A DNA stretch of 64,000 nucleotides from Paenibacillus sp. FSL K6-0276 (GTDB lineage Bacteria; Bacillota; Bacilli; Paenibacillales; Paenibacillaceae). The position numbers were made by a program, and so were the translations under genes. Below the pieces are notes generated by a model. That model saw nothing but the letters and a program-made list of their open reading frames with translations, searched no databases and had not been told where the DNA came from. The stretch lies in the NCBI RefSeq assembly GCF_037977235.1, contig NZ_CP150276.1, positions 1,736,001 through 1,800,000 of the forward strand. The letters run 5' to 3'. Shown piece by piece: positions 32,970 to 41,741 of the stretch (position 1 is its first letter; every line of letters starts with the position of its first letter).

Positions 32970-35900
32970 ATGCATAGGCCAAAAAAGACGTGCATGGTAA
33001 TGGTGCTAAGCGCCGCGATGTTGAGTCCACTCGTTTCCTTTGACGTGTACGGGGCACTCGCAGCGGATTTTTCCGTTTCCCAAACTGCTGCAGCCACGTC
33101 TAGCCTGACATTGGATAAACTCAGCTCGGTCACATTGAAGCAGAGCGTCAGTGTGAAGCTGACGGATATGGATATTTTTGCTCAGTCTGACGGGAATATT
33201 CTCACATACACGCTTCGTTACAGTAATAACAGTGGCAGTAGAATAGATCTTATCGATTATTTTTCCAAGGTCTCCACGCCGAGTGGCGCAATCGTAAAAG
33301 GAAAAGAAGTTACGAGTGATGCTGGTAAAAGAACGGTGCCTGTGAATAGCAGTCAATCCGTGACGTACTATGTGAATATTGGAAAATCGGCACAGGTAAA
33401 CGGAATTAAGGTTTCCATGTTCGGATGGGATTTTAGCAGCGGCACTTATGAGAAAAAGCTGGGTGGTTTCACGATTCCGGCCCAGTACTCATCCGTAGTT
33501 CCTGTAGGCAAGAGTAAGAAGATTAAGATGAATAATCTTTCAGTTACGGCCAAGGCAGATACTGTGCAGAGGTATAAAATCAACGGAAAAGTATATATAA
33601 AATTGGAGCTCAGGCTCGCGAATGGGGGAACTAAGGTACTTAGCGATCCTGGATATAAAGCATATCTGAAGTCGGCTGGCGGCTCGGTATTTGAGCTTCT
33701 GCCCGATTCTGCCAGCACGAGCTTTAAGCTGCAGCCTCAGGAGAGCAGAATTGTCTACTATTGGACAGAGGTTCCTTCCACGATGAAGACTACTGGTATG
33801 ATATTGCAGCTCGCGCAAGAAGACGAAGCTCTGAAAATAAATCTTCCGGTGCAATCGTTCAAGCTTCCAGCGGCAGTTTCGGATACCGCCGTGGCTGCAG
33901 GTAAAAGCGCAAATTTGATGATGAAACAGCTGCCTGTTACGGTCAAGGCGGAAAGTTTGCAACGAATGAAACATAATGGAAAAGTGTATATGAAGGTCGG
34001 GGTTAATCTCGCAAACGGAGGAAAGAGGGTACTAAGCGATCCTGGATATAAAGCACAGCTGAAGTCGGCTGGCGGCTCGGTATTTGATCTTGTTCCTGAG
34101 GACGATACAGGGAACAGCTTCAAGATCCAGCCAGGACAGAAACGAACGATTTATTATCAGACAGAGGTTCCGTCCAATCTGAAAACAGACAATATGACGA
34201 TGCAATTCACGCAGGAGGATGAAGCTTTGAAAATGACGTTACCGGTAAAAACCTTCAAGCTACCCGCTGTTACCGCTGATGTGCCTGCGGCGGATTATGC
34301 TGTCAAAAAAATATCCGTTAACCATCAAACGATTGAAACGCAGTTGAAAAGTGCTTCTGTTTATGCCGAGAACGACACCGCTAAGTGGAACCTTCAGTTC
34401 CGCGTTGAAAATCTCGGTGAAAAATCAGTGAAGCTGCCGGCTTATGAACTTTCCATCCAAACGGCTGAAGGCTACAGTATACCGGTGAATGCGAAGGCGC
34501 TCGACAATGTTACGCTGAAGGCGCTGGAGGAGAAACTCATTGATTTCAGTGCGGATGTGCCGTTACATGTGAAACAGAACATGCTGCAGCTGCAAATAAC
34601 GGAGCCTGCGGTGGAAGGGAAATTTAGCTTCCCGGCAGGCCGATATAAAATTCCTTATGCTCAAGAAGGTAAAAATCATCTGGGGTTGGAGAACATCATG
34701 GAAAACGATCATGGTACATTCGGCGTAAAGCTGAGTTCATATCAGCGGCTGCCTTGGGGAGATGGGGATCAAATTGCAGCCCGTATCAGCATTCGTAACA
34801 CCAAAGCGTTAACCGTACAGCTGCCTGAACTCAAAGCCAAAGTTAATGCTGATATGCGGGATCTCAGCAGTACGGCCCAAATCGTGGTACCGAATGATCA
34901 AACGACCCTGGCGCCTAATGAAACCGTAGAGATGTATGTGCTTGCCAAGGTGCCGTATTCCTACAATTTTAATCAATTACGAATTGAGCTGCAGGAAATT
35001 TCAGGAGAGGACGTCACGAGGTTTCTGTCGCTAAATACCCGTGCGCTCAACAATGTGATGAACCAGGTTGCTGTAGGTGACTCTTATCGCATCCATACGC
35101 CGGGCAAGAAAGCGGAAGTCCGTGAACGCATGACTACCGTTTACCATGACAGCAGCTCCAATTTGATTTATACGGAACTGGAGATGGCCAGTCAGGAAAC
35201 ACGTCAATCCAAGCAGGTGCAGCTGGTTGCTTACTATAAATCACCGGATAACGAGTATTTTGAGGCAGAGGTTAGTCAATCGTCCAACAAAACAAGCCCG
35301 AATGGAAAAAATCTGGTTACGGTTTGGAGCAAGCTTCCGCTGAATGTAAATACTTCACAGCTTGTATTGTATGTCGGCGAAGGTGTAGCAGGCGGAAAGC
35401 TGACAGAACTTGGGGAAGAATCAACGGCAGTCATTGGATCGATCAATACCGTGGGATTAGCACTTAGCCCTAGAGCTATACAACCAGCAACGAGTCTAGG
35501 AAATGTGGAGTTGTTTCCTTATAAACTCTCCATTACGAGAGGAGAAGCTACGCTTAGTGGAGGGAAAGACATGCTCAATACCGTTATTCATTATAATCTC
35601 TCCAGAAATGGCGATTACGAGACAGGCGAATATGAACACAAGCTCATTATGGAAATTATTGACCCGACCGGACAATCCACGGAGAAGACTTTAACACTCG
35701 GCACCGATTTGACCATCGGCAGCAATAAAACATACTCCATTACATTGAATAACAACTTCCGCAAAAATGTAAGCGGAGGGGGAGTTCGCATCAATCTGTA
35801 TGATGAGTTCCAGGGGCGGAGAATGCTGCTTGGAAGCCAAGCGTATCCAGTGATTTATGAAGAGAGCTCAAGCAAAGGAAACGGCGGCGCGAGCGAATAA
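32970..35900 (+). CDS. Large secreted protein with Ig-like repeats, unknown family
   Basis: 976 residues. A signal peptide (MHRPKKTCMVMVL, cleavage likely after YGALA) starts a wholly beta-rich protein. Two strong tandem repeats of about 130 residues lie at about 185-300 and 310-440. Both contain V.AKA...QR.K.NGKVY.K, LANGG.KVLSDPGYKA, GGSVF.L.P, EVPS.MKT and QEDEAL. Weaker, related modules follow to the end. They look like uptake-independent adhesion or bacterial Ig-like modules. No anchor (LPXTG, SLH, GW) and no catalytic motif are seen. GGGAGG lies before the ATG. A broken partial copy lies at 20812-21618. The location after permeases and adaptor suggests that it works with them at the cell surface; this is inference. 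Confidence 0.85.
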   Translation: MHRPKKTCMVMVLSAAMLSPLVSFDVYGALAADFSVSQTAAATSSLTLDKLSSVTLKQSVSVKLTDMDIFAQSDGNILTYTLRYSNNSGSRIDLIDYFSKVSTPSGAIVKGKEVTSDAGKRTVPVNSSQSVTYYVNIGKSAQVNGIKVSMFGWDFSSGTYEKKLGGFTIPAQYSSVVPVGKSKKIKMNNLSVTAKADTVQRYKINGKVYIKLELRLANGGTKVLSDPGYKAYLKSAGGSVFELLPDSASTSFKLQPQESRIVYYWTEVPSTMKTTGMILQLAQEDEALKINLPVQSFKLPAAVSDTAVAAGKSANLMMKQLPVTVKAESLQRMKHNGKVYMKVGVNLANGGKRVLSDPGYKAQLKSAGGSVFDLVPEDDTGNSFKIQPGQKRTIYYQTEVPSNLKTDNMTMQFTQEDEALKMTLPVKTFKLPAVTADVPAADYAVKKISVNHQTIETQLKSASVYAENDTAKWNLQFRVENLGEKSVKLPAYELSIQTAEGYSIPVNAKALDNVTLKALEEKLIDFSADVPLHVKQNMLQLQITEPAVEGKFSFPAGRYKIPYAQEGKNHLGLENIMENDHGTFGVKLSSYQRLPWGDGDQIAARISIRNTKALTVQLPELKAKVNADMRDLSSTAQIVVPNDQTTLAPNETVEMYVLAKVPYSYNFNQLRIELQEISGEDVTRFLSLNTRALNNVMNQVAVGDSYRIHTPGKKAEVRERMTTVYHDSSSNLIYTELEMASQETRQSKQVQLVAYYKSPDNEYFEAEVSQSSNKTSPNGKNLVTVWSKLPLNVNTSQLVLYVGEGVAGGKLTELGEESTAVIGSINTVGLALSPRAIQPATSLGNVELFPYKLSITRGEATLSGGKDMLNTVIHYNLSRNGDYETGEYEHKLIMEIIDPTGQSTEKTLTLGTDLTIGSNKTYSITLNNNFRKNVSGGGVRINLYDEFQGRRMLLGSQAYPVIYEESSSKGNGGASE

Positions 35901-36028
35901 AGCATCAAGGAAGGCGCATACGCAGATTTCAATAATGGTATAAATACTTCAAAGAAATCTGGGGTAAGAGCGATCGTAAGAATCCGTATTCGTAGTGATG
36001 CTTAGTCTTAATTTATTCGTAGTGATGT

Positions 36029-36660
36029 TTATTTCTCCATAGGAATTCTCAGTGTCACTTGAGTCCCAACTTCGATAATACTGTTTATTGATAATCCATA
36101 CTCTGGTCCATACATCAGCTTGGCTCGGTCATGTTCATTTTTGAGTCCATAACATTAGATTTTGTTACTAGTAAATGAGGAAGTCGCTCTGGCGTAATTC
36201 CAATTCCATTGTCATTAACTTGAAAAACAATACACGGATTATCCCATTTTGTTGAAACGCTAATTTTTCCGCCGCCTTCTTCTCGGTTTTCAATCCCATG
36301 AATAATGGCATTTTCAATGAGGGGCTGAAGCATTAGATTAGGCATGTGGCAAGTAAGAATCTCCTCATCTATTTGGTATTCCACCTCAAAGCTATTGCTG
36401 TGCATGATGAGCTGAATACTCATGTAGGATTGTATGTTAAGAATTTCGTCCGAGACTAAGATCATATTGTCGCCCTTATTCAGGGTGGTTCGATAAAATG
36501 TGGACAATAACTGAGCCATTTCACGATAGGAAAAGCGGGAGGAAGCTTGGGTTTCGGGAAATAGCAGCAGACTTTGATATCCATTCAAATTGATATAATC
36601 AGCTGGGGTTCCTAATAGCGATAGGACAAAGCTTTCGAATTCCGGTCCGACATGTTCAAA
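36029..36660 (-). pseudogene. Decayed YesM-type sensor histidine kinase
   Basis: The minus strand encodes, in two frames, the C-terminal kinase part of a YesM/LytS-type sensor. LLSTFYRTTLNKGDN, LMLQPLIENAIIHGIENR and VNDNGIGI are in one frame (36115-36588). The true end, RAKLMYGPEYGLSINS to RIPMEK with a stop at 36029-36031, is in another, so a frameshift lies near 36120-36150. The HisKA-type QINPHFLYN motif and all sensor and membrane parts are missing. DYINLNGYQ near 36600 is the last recognisable upstream piece. It marks the right edge of the accessory island. Confidence 0.8.
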
Positions 36661-36774
36661 AAAGTAACTTTATGCTCCCTTATCAGATCAAGTATTTTCT
36701 GATAGAATATTCTTTGTGCAATAGATTGGACAAGTGCTTAATATGAATACAATGATTAAAGGAGAGGTTTATAC

Positions 36775-37701
36775 ATGAGAGCAGAAACAACGGGCCGGGT
36801 AATGCTTGTAGATGGAATGGCTCTGCTGTTCCGGGCCTTTTATGCGACCTCTTATGGAGGATATATTCGCAAGACAAAAGCTGGATTGCCAACAAATGCG
36901 GTGTATGGTTTTTTGCAGTATTTTTTCGATGCGGTAAGTACATTTGAGCCATCTCATGTCGTATGCTGCTGGGATATGGGCAAAGGAACGTTCCGCACAG
37001 AGAAGTACGATGGATACAAATCGAATCGGATTGAAGCGCCATTAGAGCTGATTCCGCAGTTCGATCTAGTAAAAGATGTAGTAGCTGAGCTTGGGGTGCC
37101 GAATATCGGACTAGCTGGTTACGAAGCGGATGATTGCATTGGTACGTTAGCTTCTTTGTACAGTGATAATTCTGAGGTATATATATTGACGGGTGACCAT
37201 GATATGCTTCAGCTCATCGATGAGAACGTTAAGGTCGTAATTATGAAAAAGGGTCGCTCTAACTATAAAGTGTATGACCTTGCAGAGTTGCTGGAAGAAA
37301 AAGGTCTAACCCCTAGACAGGTCATTGACCTGAAGGGCTTCATGGGTGATACCAGTGACAACTATCCAGGGGTAAAAGGGATTGGTGAGAAGACTGCGCT
37401 GAAGCTATTGACCGAATATGGCACAGTTGAAGGTGTAATTGAGAATCTGCATCTGCTTCCTAAAGGTGTGCGTACCAAAATCGAAGCAGATCTGGATATG
37501 CTGCATTTATCTCGAGAGCTAGCAGAAATCCGTTGCGATGTACCGGTGGTCTGCGAGCTAACGGAAGCCTTGTGGCAACTACAGCGGGAAACAGCCGCGC
37601 GCAAATTTCAAGAACTGGAGTTCGGCAGCCTGATGCATTTGATCGCTGAGGTGCAGGACGAACGGGGAATTGTACAGATTGAGTTAGGCGATTTGGGTTA
37701 A
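36775..37701 (+). CDS. 5'-3' exonuclease (PolA-type nuclease domain)
   Basis: 308 residues. A PIN-like flap/exonuclease domain (MLVDGMALLFRAFYA start, EADDCIGTLA, TGDHDMLQL, MGDTSDNYPGVKGIGEKTA) has the conserved acidic metal ligands and a helix-3-turn-helix. It corresponds to the N-terminal exonuclease part of DNA polymerase I, but stands alone, as in the YpcP family of Bacillus. It probably removes RNA primers or flaps. AAAGGAGAGG lies before the ATG. It is a single gene with its own terminator. Confidence 0.93.
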   Translation: MRAETTGRVMLVDGMALLFRAFYATSYGGYIRKTKAGLPTNAVYGFLQYFFDAVSTFEPSHVVCCWDMGKGTFRTEKYDGYKSNRIEAPLELIPQFDLVKDVVAELGVPNIGLAGYEADDCIGTLASLYSDNSEVYILTGDHDMLQLIDENVKVVIMKKGRSNYKVYDLAELLEEKGLTPRQVIDLKGFMGDTSDNYPGVKGIGEKTALKLLTEYGTVEGVIENLHLLPKGVRTKIEADLDMLHLSRELAEIRCDVPVVCELTEALWQLQRETAARKFQELEFGSLMHLIAEVQDERGIVQIELGDLG

Positions 37702-37705
37702 GGAT

Positions 37706-37746
37706 AAACTCTCTTCATGCAAAGGGGCATGAAGAGAGTTTTATTA
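37706..37746 (+). terminator. Terminator after the exonuclease gene
   Basis: AAACTCTCTTCATGC pairs with GCATGAAGAGAGTTT, followed by TATT. Confidence 0.93.
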
Positions 37747-37845
37747 AAATATAAGAACGTATAAGTTTCACGCTATACATTATCCCTATATTTCTCGCTT
37801 AAACGCCTTCGGCGTCCTTATAAGGACGCCGAAGGCGTTTATACT
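37746..37845. repeat. Dispersed palindromic repeat, copy C (intact palindrome)
   Basis: The same AT-rich left part as copy A (ATATAAGAACGTATAAGTTTCAC, TATATTTCTCGCTT) runs into a perfect 40-bp palindrome at 37801-37840, whose half is AAACGCCTTCGGCGTCCTTA. This is the least decayed copy of the family in the window. Confidence 0.88.
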
Positions 37846-37966
37846 TGTTGTGATAGCGCTTCATTCGACGTATAATTAGGGCTGGTAATTGCTTTTTTTA
37901 ATGATTTTATTCATTGGTGTATGGGTAGCGTATTAACTTCTAACTAGAGAAAGGGAGATAATTGCT

Positions 37967-38848
37967 GTGAAGCTATTGGGAGCGATTGAAGCAGGCGGAA
38001 CAAAGTTTGTATGTGGGATTGGTTATGAGGACGGTACTATTATTGACCGTGTGAGCTTTCCGACTACCACTCCAGAAGAAACGATGGGACTAGTGATAGA
38101 CTATTTTAGAGAGAAGAATGTAGAAGCTTTCGGAATAGGATCTTTTGGACCGATTGATCCTGTGCTGGACAGCCCTACTTATGGCTATATAACAACGACA
38201 CCAAAACCTCACTGGGGACAATATAATCTGGTGGGTACAATGGCTGAGCAATTTAATGTGCCGATCGGATTTGACACGGATGTGAATGGTGCTGCGCTTG
38301 CTGAGAGTAAATGGGGAGCGGCTAAAGGTTTGGACAGCTGCCTTTATATTACGGTTGGGACAGGCATTGGAGCGGGAGCGGTTGTAGGTGGCCAGATGGT
38401 ACATGGATTGTCTCATCCTGAAATGGGGCATATTCTAGTTCGCAGACATCCAGAAGATACGTTTGAGGGCTACTGTCCATATCATGGCGATTGCCTTGAA
38501 GGGTTAGCCGCAGGTCCGGGGATCGGTAAACGCTGGGGACAACCGGCAGGCGAGCTACCGGTGGACCATCCGGCATGGGATATGGAAGCTCACTATCTAG
38601 CACATGCACTCATGAACTATGTGCTGATTCTGTCTCCTCAAAAAATAGTAATGGGCGGTGGTGTCATGAAGCAAAGTCACCTGTTCCCGTTAATTCGTAC
38701 CAAGCTGCAAGAGCTGTTGAACGGTTATGTTCAGCATCCATCTCTTAATGTCGACATCGATAATTATGTTGTGTCACCGGGTCTTGGAGACAATGCAGGG
38801 CTTGCTGGAGCGATTGGATTGGCTACATTGGCTTTAGCTAGAAACTAG
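37967..38848 (+). CDS. Fructokinase, ROK family
   Basis: 293 residues. The ATP-binding loop is LGAIEAGGTKFVCGIG. The ROK signature region has TDVNGAALAESKWGAAKG and TVGTGIGAGAVV. The zinc site is typical of this subgroup: GHILVRRHP...CPYHGDCLEG. The protein phosphorylates fructose (or mannose) with ATP in the cytoplasm. The start is GTG after AAAGGGAGA. No sugar transporter is adjacent. Confidence 0.9.
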   Translation: MKLLGAIEAGGTKFVCGIGYEDGTIIDRVSFPTTTPEETMGLVIDYFREKNVEAFGIGSFGPIDPVLDSPTYGYITTTPKPHWGQYNLVGTMAEQFNVPIGFDTDVNGAALAESKWGAAKGLDSCLYITVGTGIGAGAVVGGQMVHGLSHPEMGHILVRRHPEDTFEGYCPYHGDCLEGLAAGPGIGKRWGQPAGELPVDHPAWDMEAHYLAHALMNYVLILSPQKIVMGGGVMKQSHLFPLIRTKLQELLNGYVQHPSLNVDIDNYVVSPGLGDNAGLAGAIGLATLALARN

Positions 38849-38919
38849 TATAAAAAGACATTGACTGTAAGGTAATATATGGTATTGTAGAATCTAACAG
38901 TATAGCATTTAATGAGGGA

Positions 38920-38958
38920 GCACCTCTTTCACGTTTATCGTGAGAGAGGTGCTTTTTT
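38920..38958 (+). terminator. Terminator after the fructokinase gene
   Basis: GCACCTCTTTCACG pairs with CGTGAGAGAGGTGC, followed by TTTTTTG. Confidence 0.92.
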
Positions 38959-39054
38959 GCGTTTCGGGGTCTGATTGAGAAATAGATTCTCTCCCTCCGA
39001 AGGAGGCTCTGCCCGGAAGGTTATTATGCTTGCTGTAAGTTGAGAAAGGTAGGG

Positions 39055-40077
39055 ATGAATATGCAAATTGTATTTATGAACCGTTTATCGAGAATATCTG
39101 GAGTGGATCAAGAGGTGTACGCCCAGTTGTGGATTGGGGAGGAAGAAGGGATCTGGAGTCTGGGCTGGTGTGATTTTTTAGGAGGAGAGAATTGCATCGA
39201 GAATTTATGGTATGAAGGCGGTTCATGGAATGAAATGCTCTGTGTATACAGGCATGAGCTGGCAGTGAAGATGGGAGATGGCTATCGACCCTTGATAGAT
39301 GGGATATTCCACGAGAAAGATGGTCTTACTGGACGTAATCAGGAGCAGTTGAAGCTTCAATATTACAGCGAACATCATGGAAATGAAGCCATTTATGAGG
39401 AGTTATGTACTTGGCGCCGCGGAAAAGCTTCGAGTGAACGGAAGGCGCCCTATATTCTCGCCAGCAATCGTCTGTTGCGCTTGTTAAGCACGTTTCTACC
39501 GCATACACCAGAGGAACTGTTGCAAATTCCAGGTGTAGGAGAAGGAAAGGTGACACAGTTTGAGGAAGATTGGCTGGCTATAACTACTGCGGTGGCAAGG
39601 GAACATTCCTTTCCTCTGAATTGGGTACACGAAGTAATCGAAGAGGAGTCTTTTGTATCTTGGCTTTATAAACAGAAAGAGGTCAAATATAAGAAGCAAC
39701 TAGAACGACTGCGCTTACAGCGGATTCTGCTGCAGGGAATCGAGAATGGATTGGGTTTGGAACAACTTAAGGTGAATAGTGGAGTGAACCGCCGTGAACT
39801 GATTGAAGCCGTAGAGGAACTAGAAAGAGAAGGTTACTCTGTGGAGAAACTGATCGACGTAGAGCTTGGCTATATGCCGCAGAATGAGCAGGAAGCGGTA
39901 TGGAATGCTTATGTCGAGCTCGGGGATCTCTTCCTAAAACCGGTGTTACATAAGGTGTATGGAGAGGATTTTTCCGCTGCTGAAGGATTGGATATTTATT
40001 ATGAGCGTCTGCGGTTGATCCGCATCCGTTTCCGTCGAGAGCAAACGCATAAAGTGGGTATAGCGACTAGTTTATAA
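39055..40077 (+). CDS. HRDC-domain protein of unknown function
   Basis: About 340 residues. The N-terminal 100 residues are Trp/Gly-rich and not recognised. The middle (about 135-185, APYILASNRLLRLLSTFLPHTPEEL, then IPGVGEGKV) is an HRDC domain, a helical nucleic-acid-binding module known from RecQ and RNase D. The C-terminal third is helical and includes a region that could be a winged helix (SGVNRRELIEAVEELEREGY). There is no helicase or nuclease motif. It is likely a DNA- or RNA-binding protein. The ATG at 39055 is chosen by the AAAGG site; 39061 is also possible. Confidence 0.78.
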   Translation: MNMQIVFMNRLSRISGVDQEVYAQLWIGEEEGIWSLGWCDFLGGENCIENLWYEGGSWNEMLCVYRHELAVKMGDGYRPLIDGIFHEKDGLTGRNQEQLKLQYYSEHHGNEAIYEELCTWRRGKASSERKAPYILASNRLLRLLSTFLPHTPEELLQIPGVGEGKVTQFEEDWLAITTAVAREHSFPLNWVHEVIEEESFVSWLYKQKEVKYKKQLERLRLQRILLQGIENGLGLEQLKVNSGVNRRELIEAVEELEREGYSVEKLIDVELGYMPQNEQEAVWNAYVELGDLFLKPVLHKVYGEDFSAAEGLDIYYERLRLIRIRFRREQTHKVGIATSL

Positions 40078-40094
40078 TTGTGATTTCTCATACC

Positions 40095-40144
40095 AAAAAG
40101 ACGAAGGCTTCCGTATACCTTACGGTTACAGGGCCTTCGTCTTG
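40095..40144. terminator. Bidirectional terminator between convergent genes
   Basis: AAGACGAAGGC.TTCCGTA..ACC pairs with GGT.TACAGG.GCCTTCGTCTT. It has A-rich and T-containing flanks and lies between the HRDC and corA stops. Confidence 0.85.
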
Positions 40145-40163
40145 CTTATTCGTCCGATTCGTT

Positions 40164-41099
40164 TCATAGCCATTCCTTCTTGCGGAATACATACAGCATC
40201 CCACAGCCCAGCGTCAACATAACGCCTATAACGCCATAATAGCCGTATTTCGTATGAAGCTCAGGCATATGATCAAAGTTCATACCATAGATTCCCGTAA
40301 TTACGGTCAGGGGCATGAATATTGTTGTGATCGCCGTAAACACTCTCATAATTTCATTCGCGCGGTTGGCGATACTAGATTGGTATGCCTCTCGTAAGTT
40401 GCCCATGAGATCGCGGTACGTCTCAAAGGTTTCAGATATTTTAACCGCATTTTCATAAATATCGCTGAAATATTTCTGCAGCTGATCATCAATCAGACGG
40501 AGGTCTTTTTTATTCAGAGTATTGATAACCTCTTTTTGTGGTCCCAGCATCTTCTTCAACCATAGAATTTCACTTCGCAGACCGATAATTTCGCTGAGAT
40601 GTGACTTCTTGGTGTGCATGAGGATATCCTCTTCTAGCTTCTCAATCCGGGCTTCAATTCGGTCGCCGACGGAGAAATAATTGTCCACGACAAGGTCAAT
40701 AAGTAAGTAAAGGAACATATCCGGTTCACTTACCTCTTGCTCCCAGAGCATAGGCTTCAAGATTCGCAGCTCATTGATCTTTTGTTTCGTTACGGTGATG
40801 ATGTAATGTCTTCCAAGGAATACATTGAGCGCCCGTAGGAAAATTTCTTCATCATCAAAGCGGATGCTATTTACAACTATAAAGTAGTGACTTTCGTATA
40901 TTTCGATCTTCGGACGCTGATCCTCTTCGCTAAGGCAATCCTCAACAGCTAGATCATGTAGGTTGAACAAGGGCTGAAGCAGCTCCAAATCCTCTACATC
41001 GGCGTCAATCCAATAGAACCCTTCCGTTGGGGGTGTCAATGTTTCATCAATTTCATCAATAGGTGTAAAAACCCCTGCATTCACCAGCCGGATTTTCAT
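40164..41099 (-). CDS. corA: Magnesium/cobalt transporter CorA
   Basis: About 311 residues. A large cytoplasmic N-terminal domain (funnel), a long helix, then two C-terminal transmembrane helices with the pore signature YGMNF at their junction (GIYGMNFDHMPE). It is a homopentameric divalent cation channel. On the minus strand AGGAGGAG lies nine bases before the ATG at 41099. The longer frame from GTG at 41132 would place that site inside the gene, so the shorter start is preferred. It is a single gene. Confidence 0.94.
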   Translation of the reverse strand: MKIRLVNAGVFTPIDEIDETLTPPTEGFYWIDADVEDLELLQPLFNLHDLAVEDCLSEEDQRPKIEIYESHYFIVVNSIRFDDEEIFLRALNVFLGRHYIITVTKQKINELRILKPMLWEQEVSEPDMFLYLLIDLVVDNYFSVGDRIEARIEKLEEDILMHTKKSHLSEIIGLRSEILWLKKMLGPQKEVINTLNKKDLRLIDDQLQKYFSDIYENAVKISETFETYRDLMGNLREAYQSSIANRANEIMRVFTAITTIFMPLTVITGIYGMNFDHMPELHTKYGYYGVIGVMLTLGCGMLYVFRKKEWL

Positions 41100-41495
41100 C
41101 TGATTCCACTCCTCCTGTCCCCAGGTCTTCACCAGGGACTGCTAATTAAGCACAGAGAAAAAAATCAGCTTGGCCGGGGTTACAATCAATACAAAAGGCC
41201 AAATGACGTTTCGAGGGCATGAAGAAGAACTGCTCCCGCCGCCGGCAAGCTGATGATTATCCTGTGTGGTTGCTCATTCTGTACACTTAATTGCGAGCTC
41301 GGGTCGCCTTCCATCCTTCTTCTCACCTCATCTTTTCGTTCAGGTATGAAATACTTGTCTAGTATAACAACGGAGTATGCCTCTTTCAAGCTAATTTATT
41401 GTGATTTTGAGGCTCCTTCAGCATTGTATGGACTTGACGAAAAGGAGGTTCATGATTTAAAGTGATTTTAAAGTAATTTAATTGAATACAGCTAA
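41100..41495. other. Intergenic stretch without a supported gene
   Basis: About 395 bases between divergent corA and the met leader. Short open frames exist on both strands, but none has a ribosome site or recognisable protein. It presumably holds the promoters of corA and of the S-box transcript. Confidence 0.6.
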
Positions 41496-41632
41496 ATCTT
41501 ATCAAGAGCAGGTGGAGGGACTAGCCCTATGAAACCCGGCAACCGGCGTGTGAACGCACGGTGCTAATTCTTGCGGAATTTCTGCTGACGCCTAAACGTC
41601 TTCAGAATCATTCTGGCAGATGAGAGAGGCGC
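41496..41632 (+). ncRNA. SAM riboswitch (S-box leader)
   Basis: All hallmark blocks are present in order: CTTATCAAGAGCAGGTGGAGGGA, ATGAAACCCGGCAACC, GGTGCTAATTC and GCAGATGAGAGAGGC. High SAM stabilises the fold and favours the terminator at 41649-41683, turning off metA and metI. Confidence 0.97.
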
Positions 41633-41648
41633 ATATGACTGTAGATAT

Positions 41649-41683
41649 GACCTTTCTCGATTTCCGAGAAAGGTCTTTTTATT
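41649..41683 (+). terminator. S-box expression-platform terminator
   Basis: GACCTTTCTCG-ATTTC-CGAGAAAGGTC followed by TTTTTATT, directly downstream of the SAM aptamer. Confidence 0.95.
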
Positions 41684-41741
41684 GTTCAGCAGGCCGCAGT
41701 GCGGCAAAATAACTTAAATTCAGCTAAGGAGTGGAAAGACA

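Noticed and set aside
41186..41389. 67-codon minus-strand frame between corA and the met leader
   Set aside because: TTG start, no Shine-Dalgarno sequence, no recognisable motif, and it lies in a promoter region.
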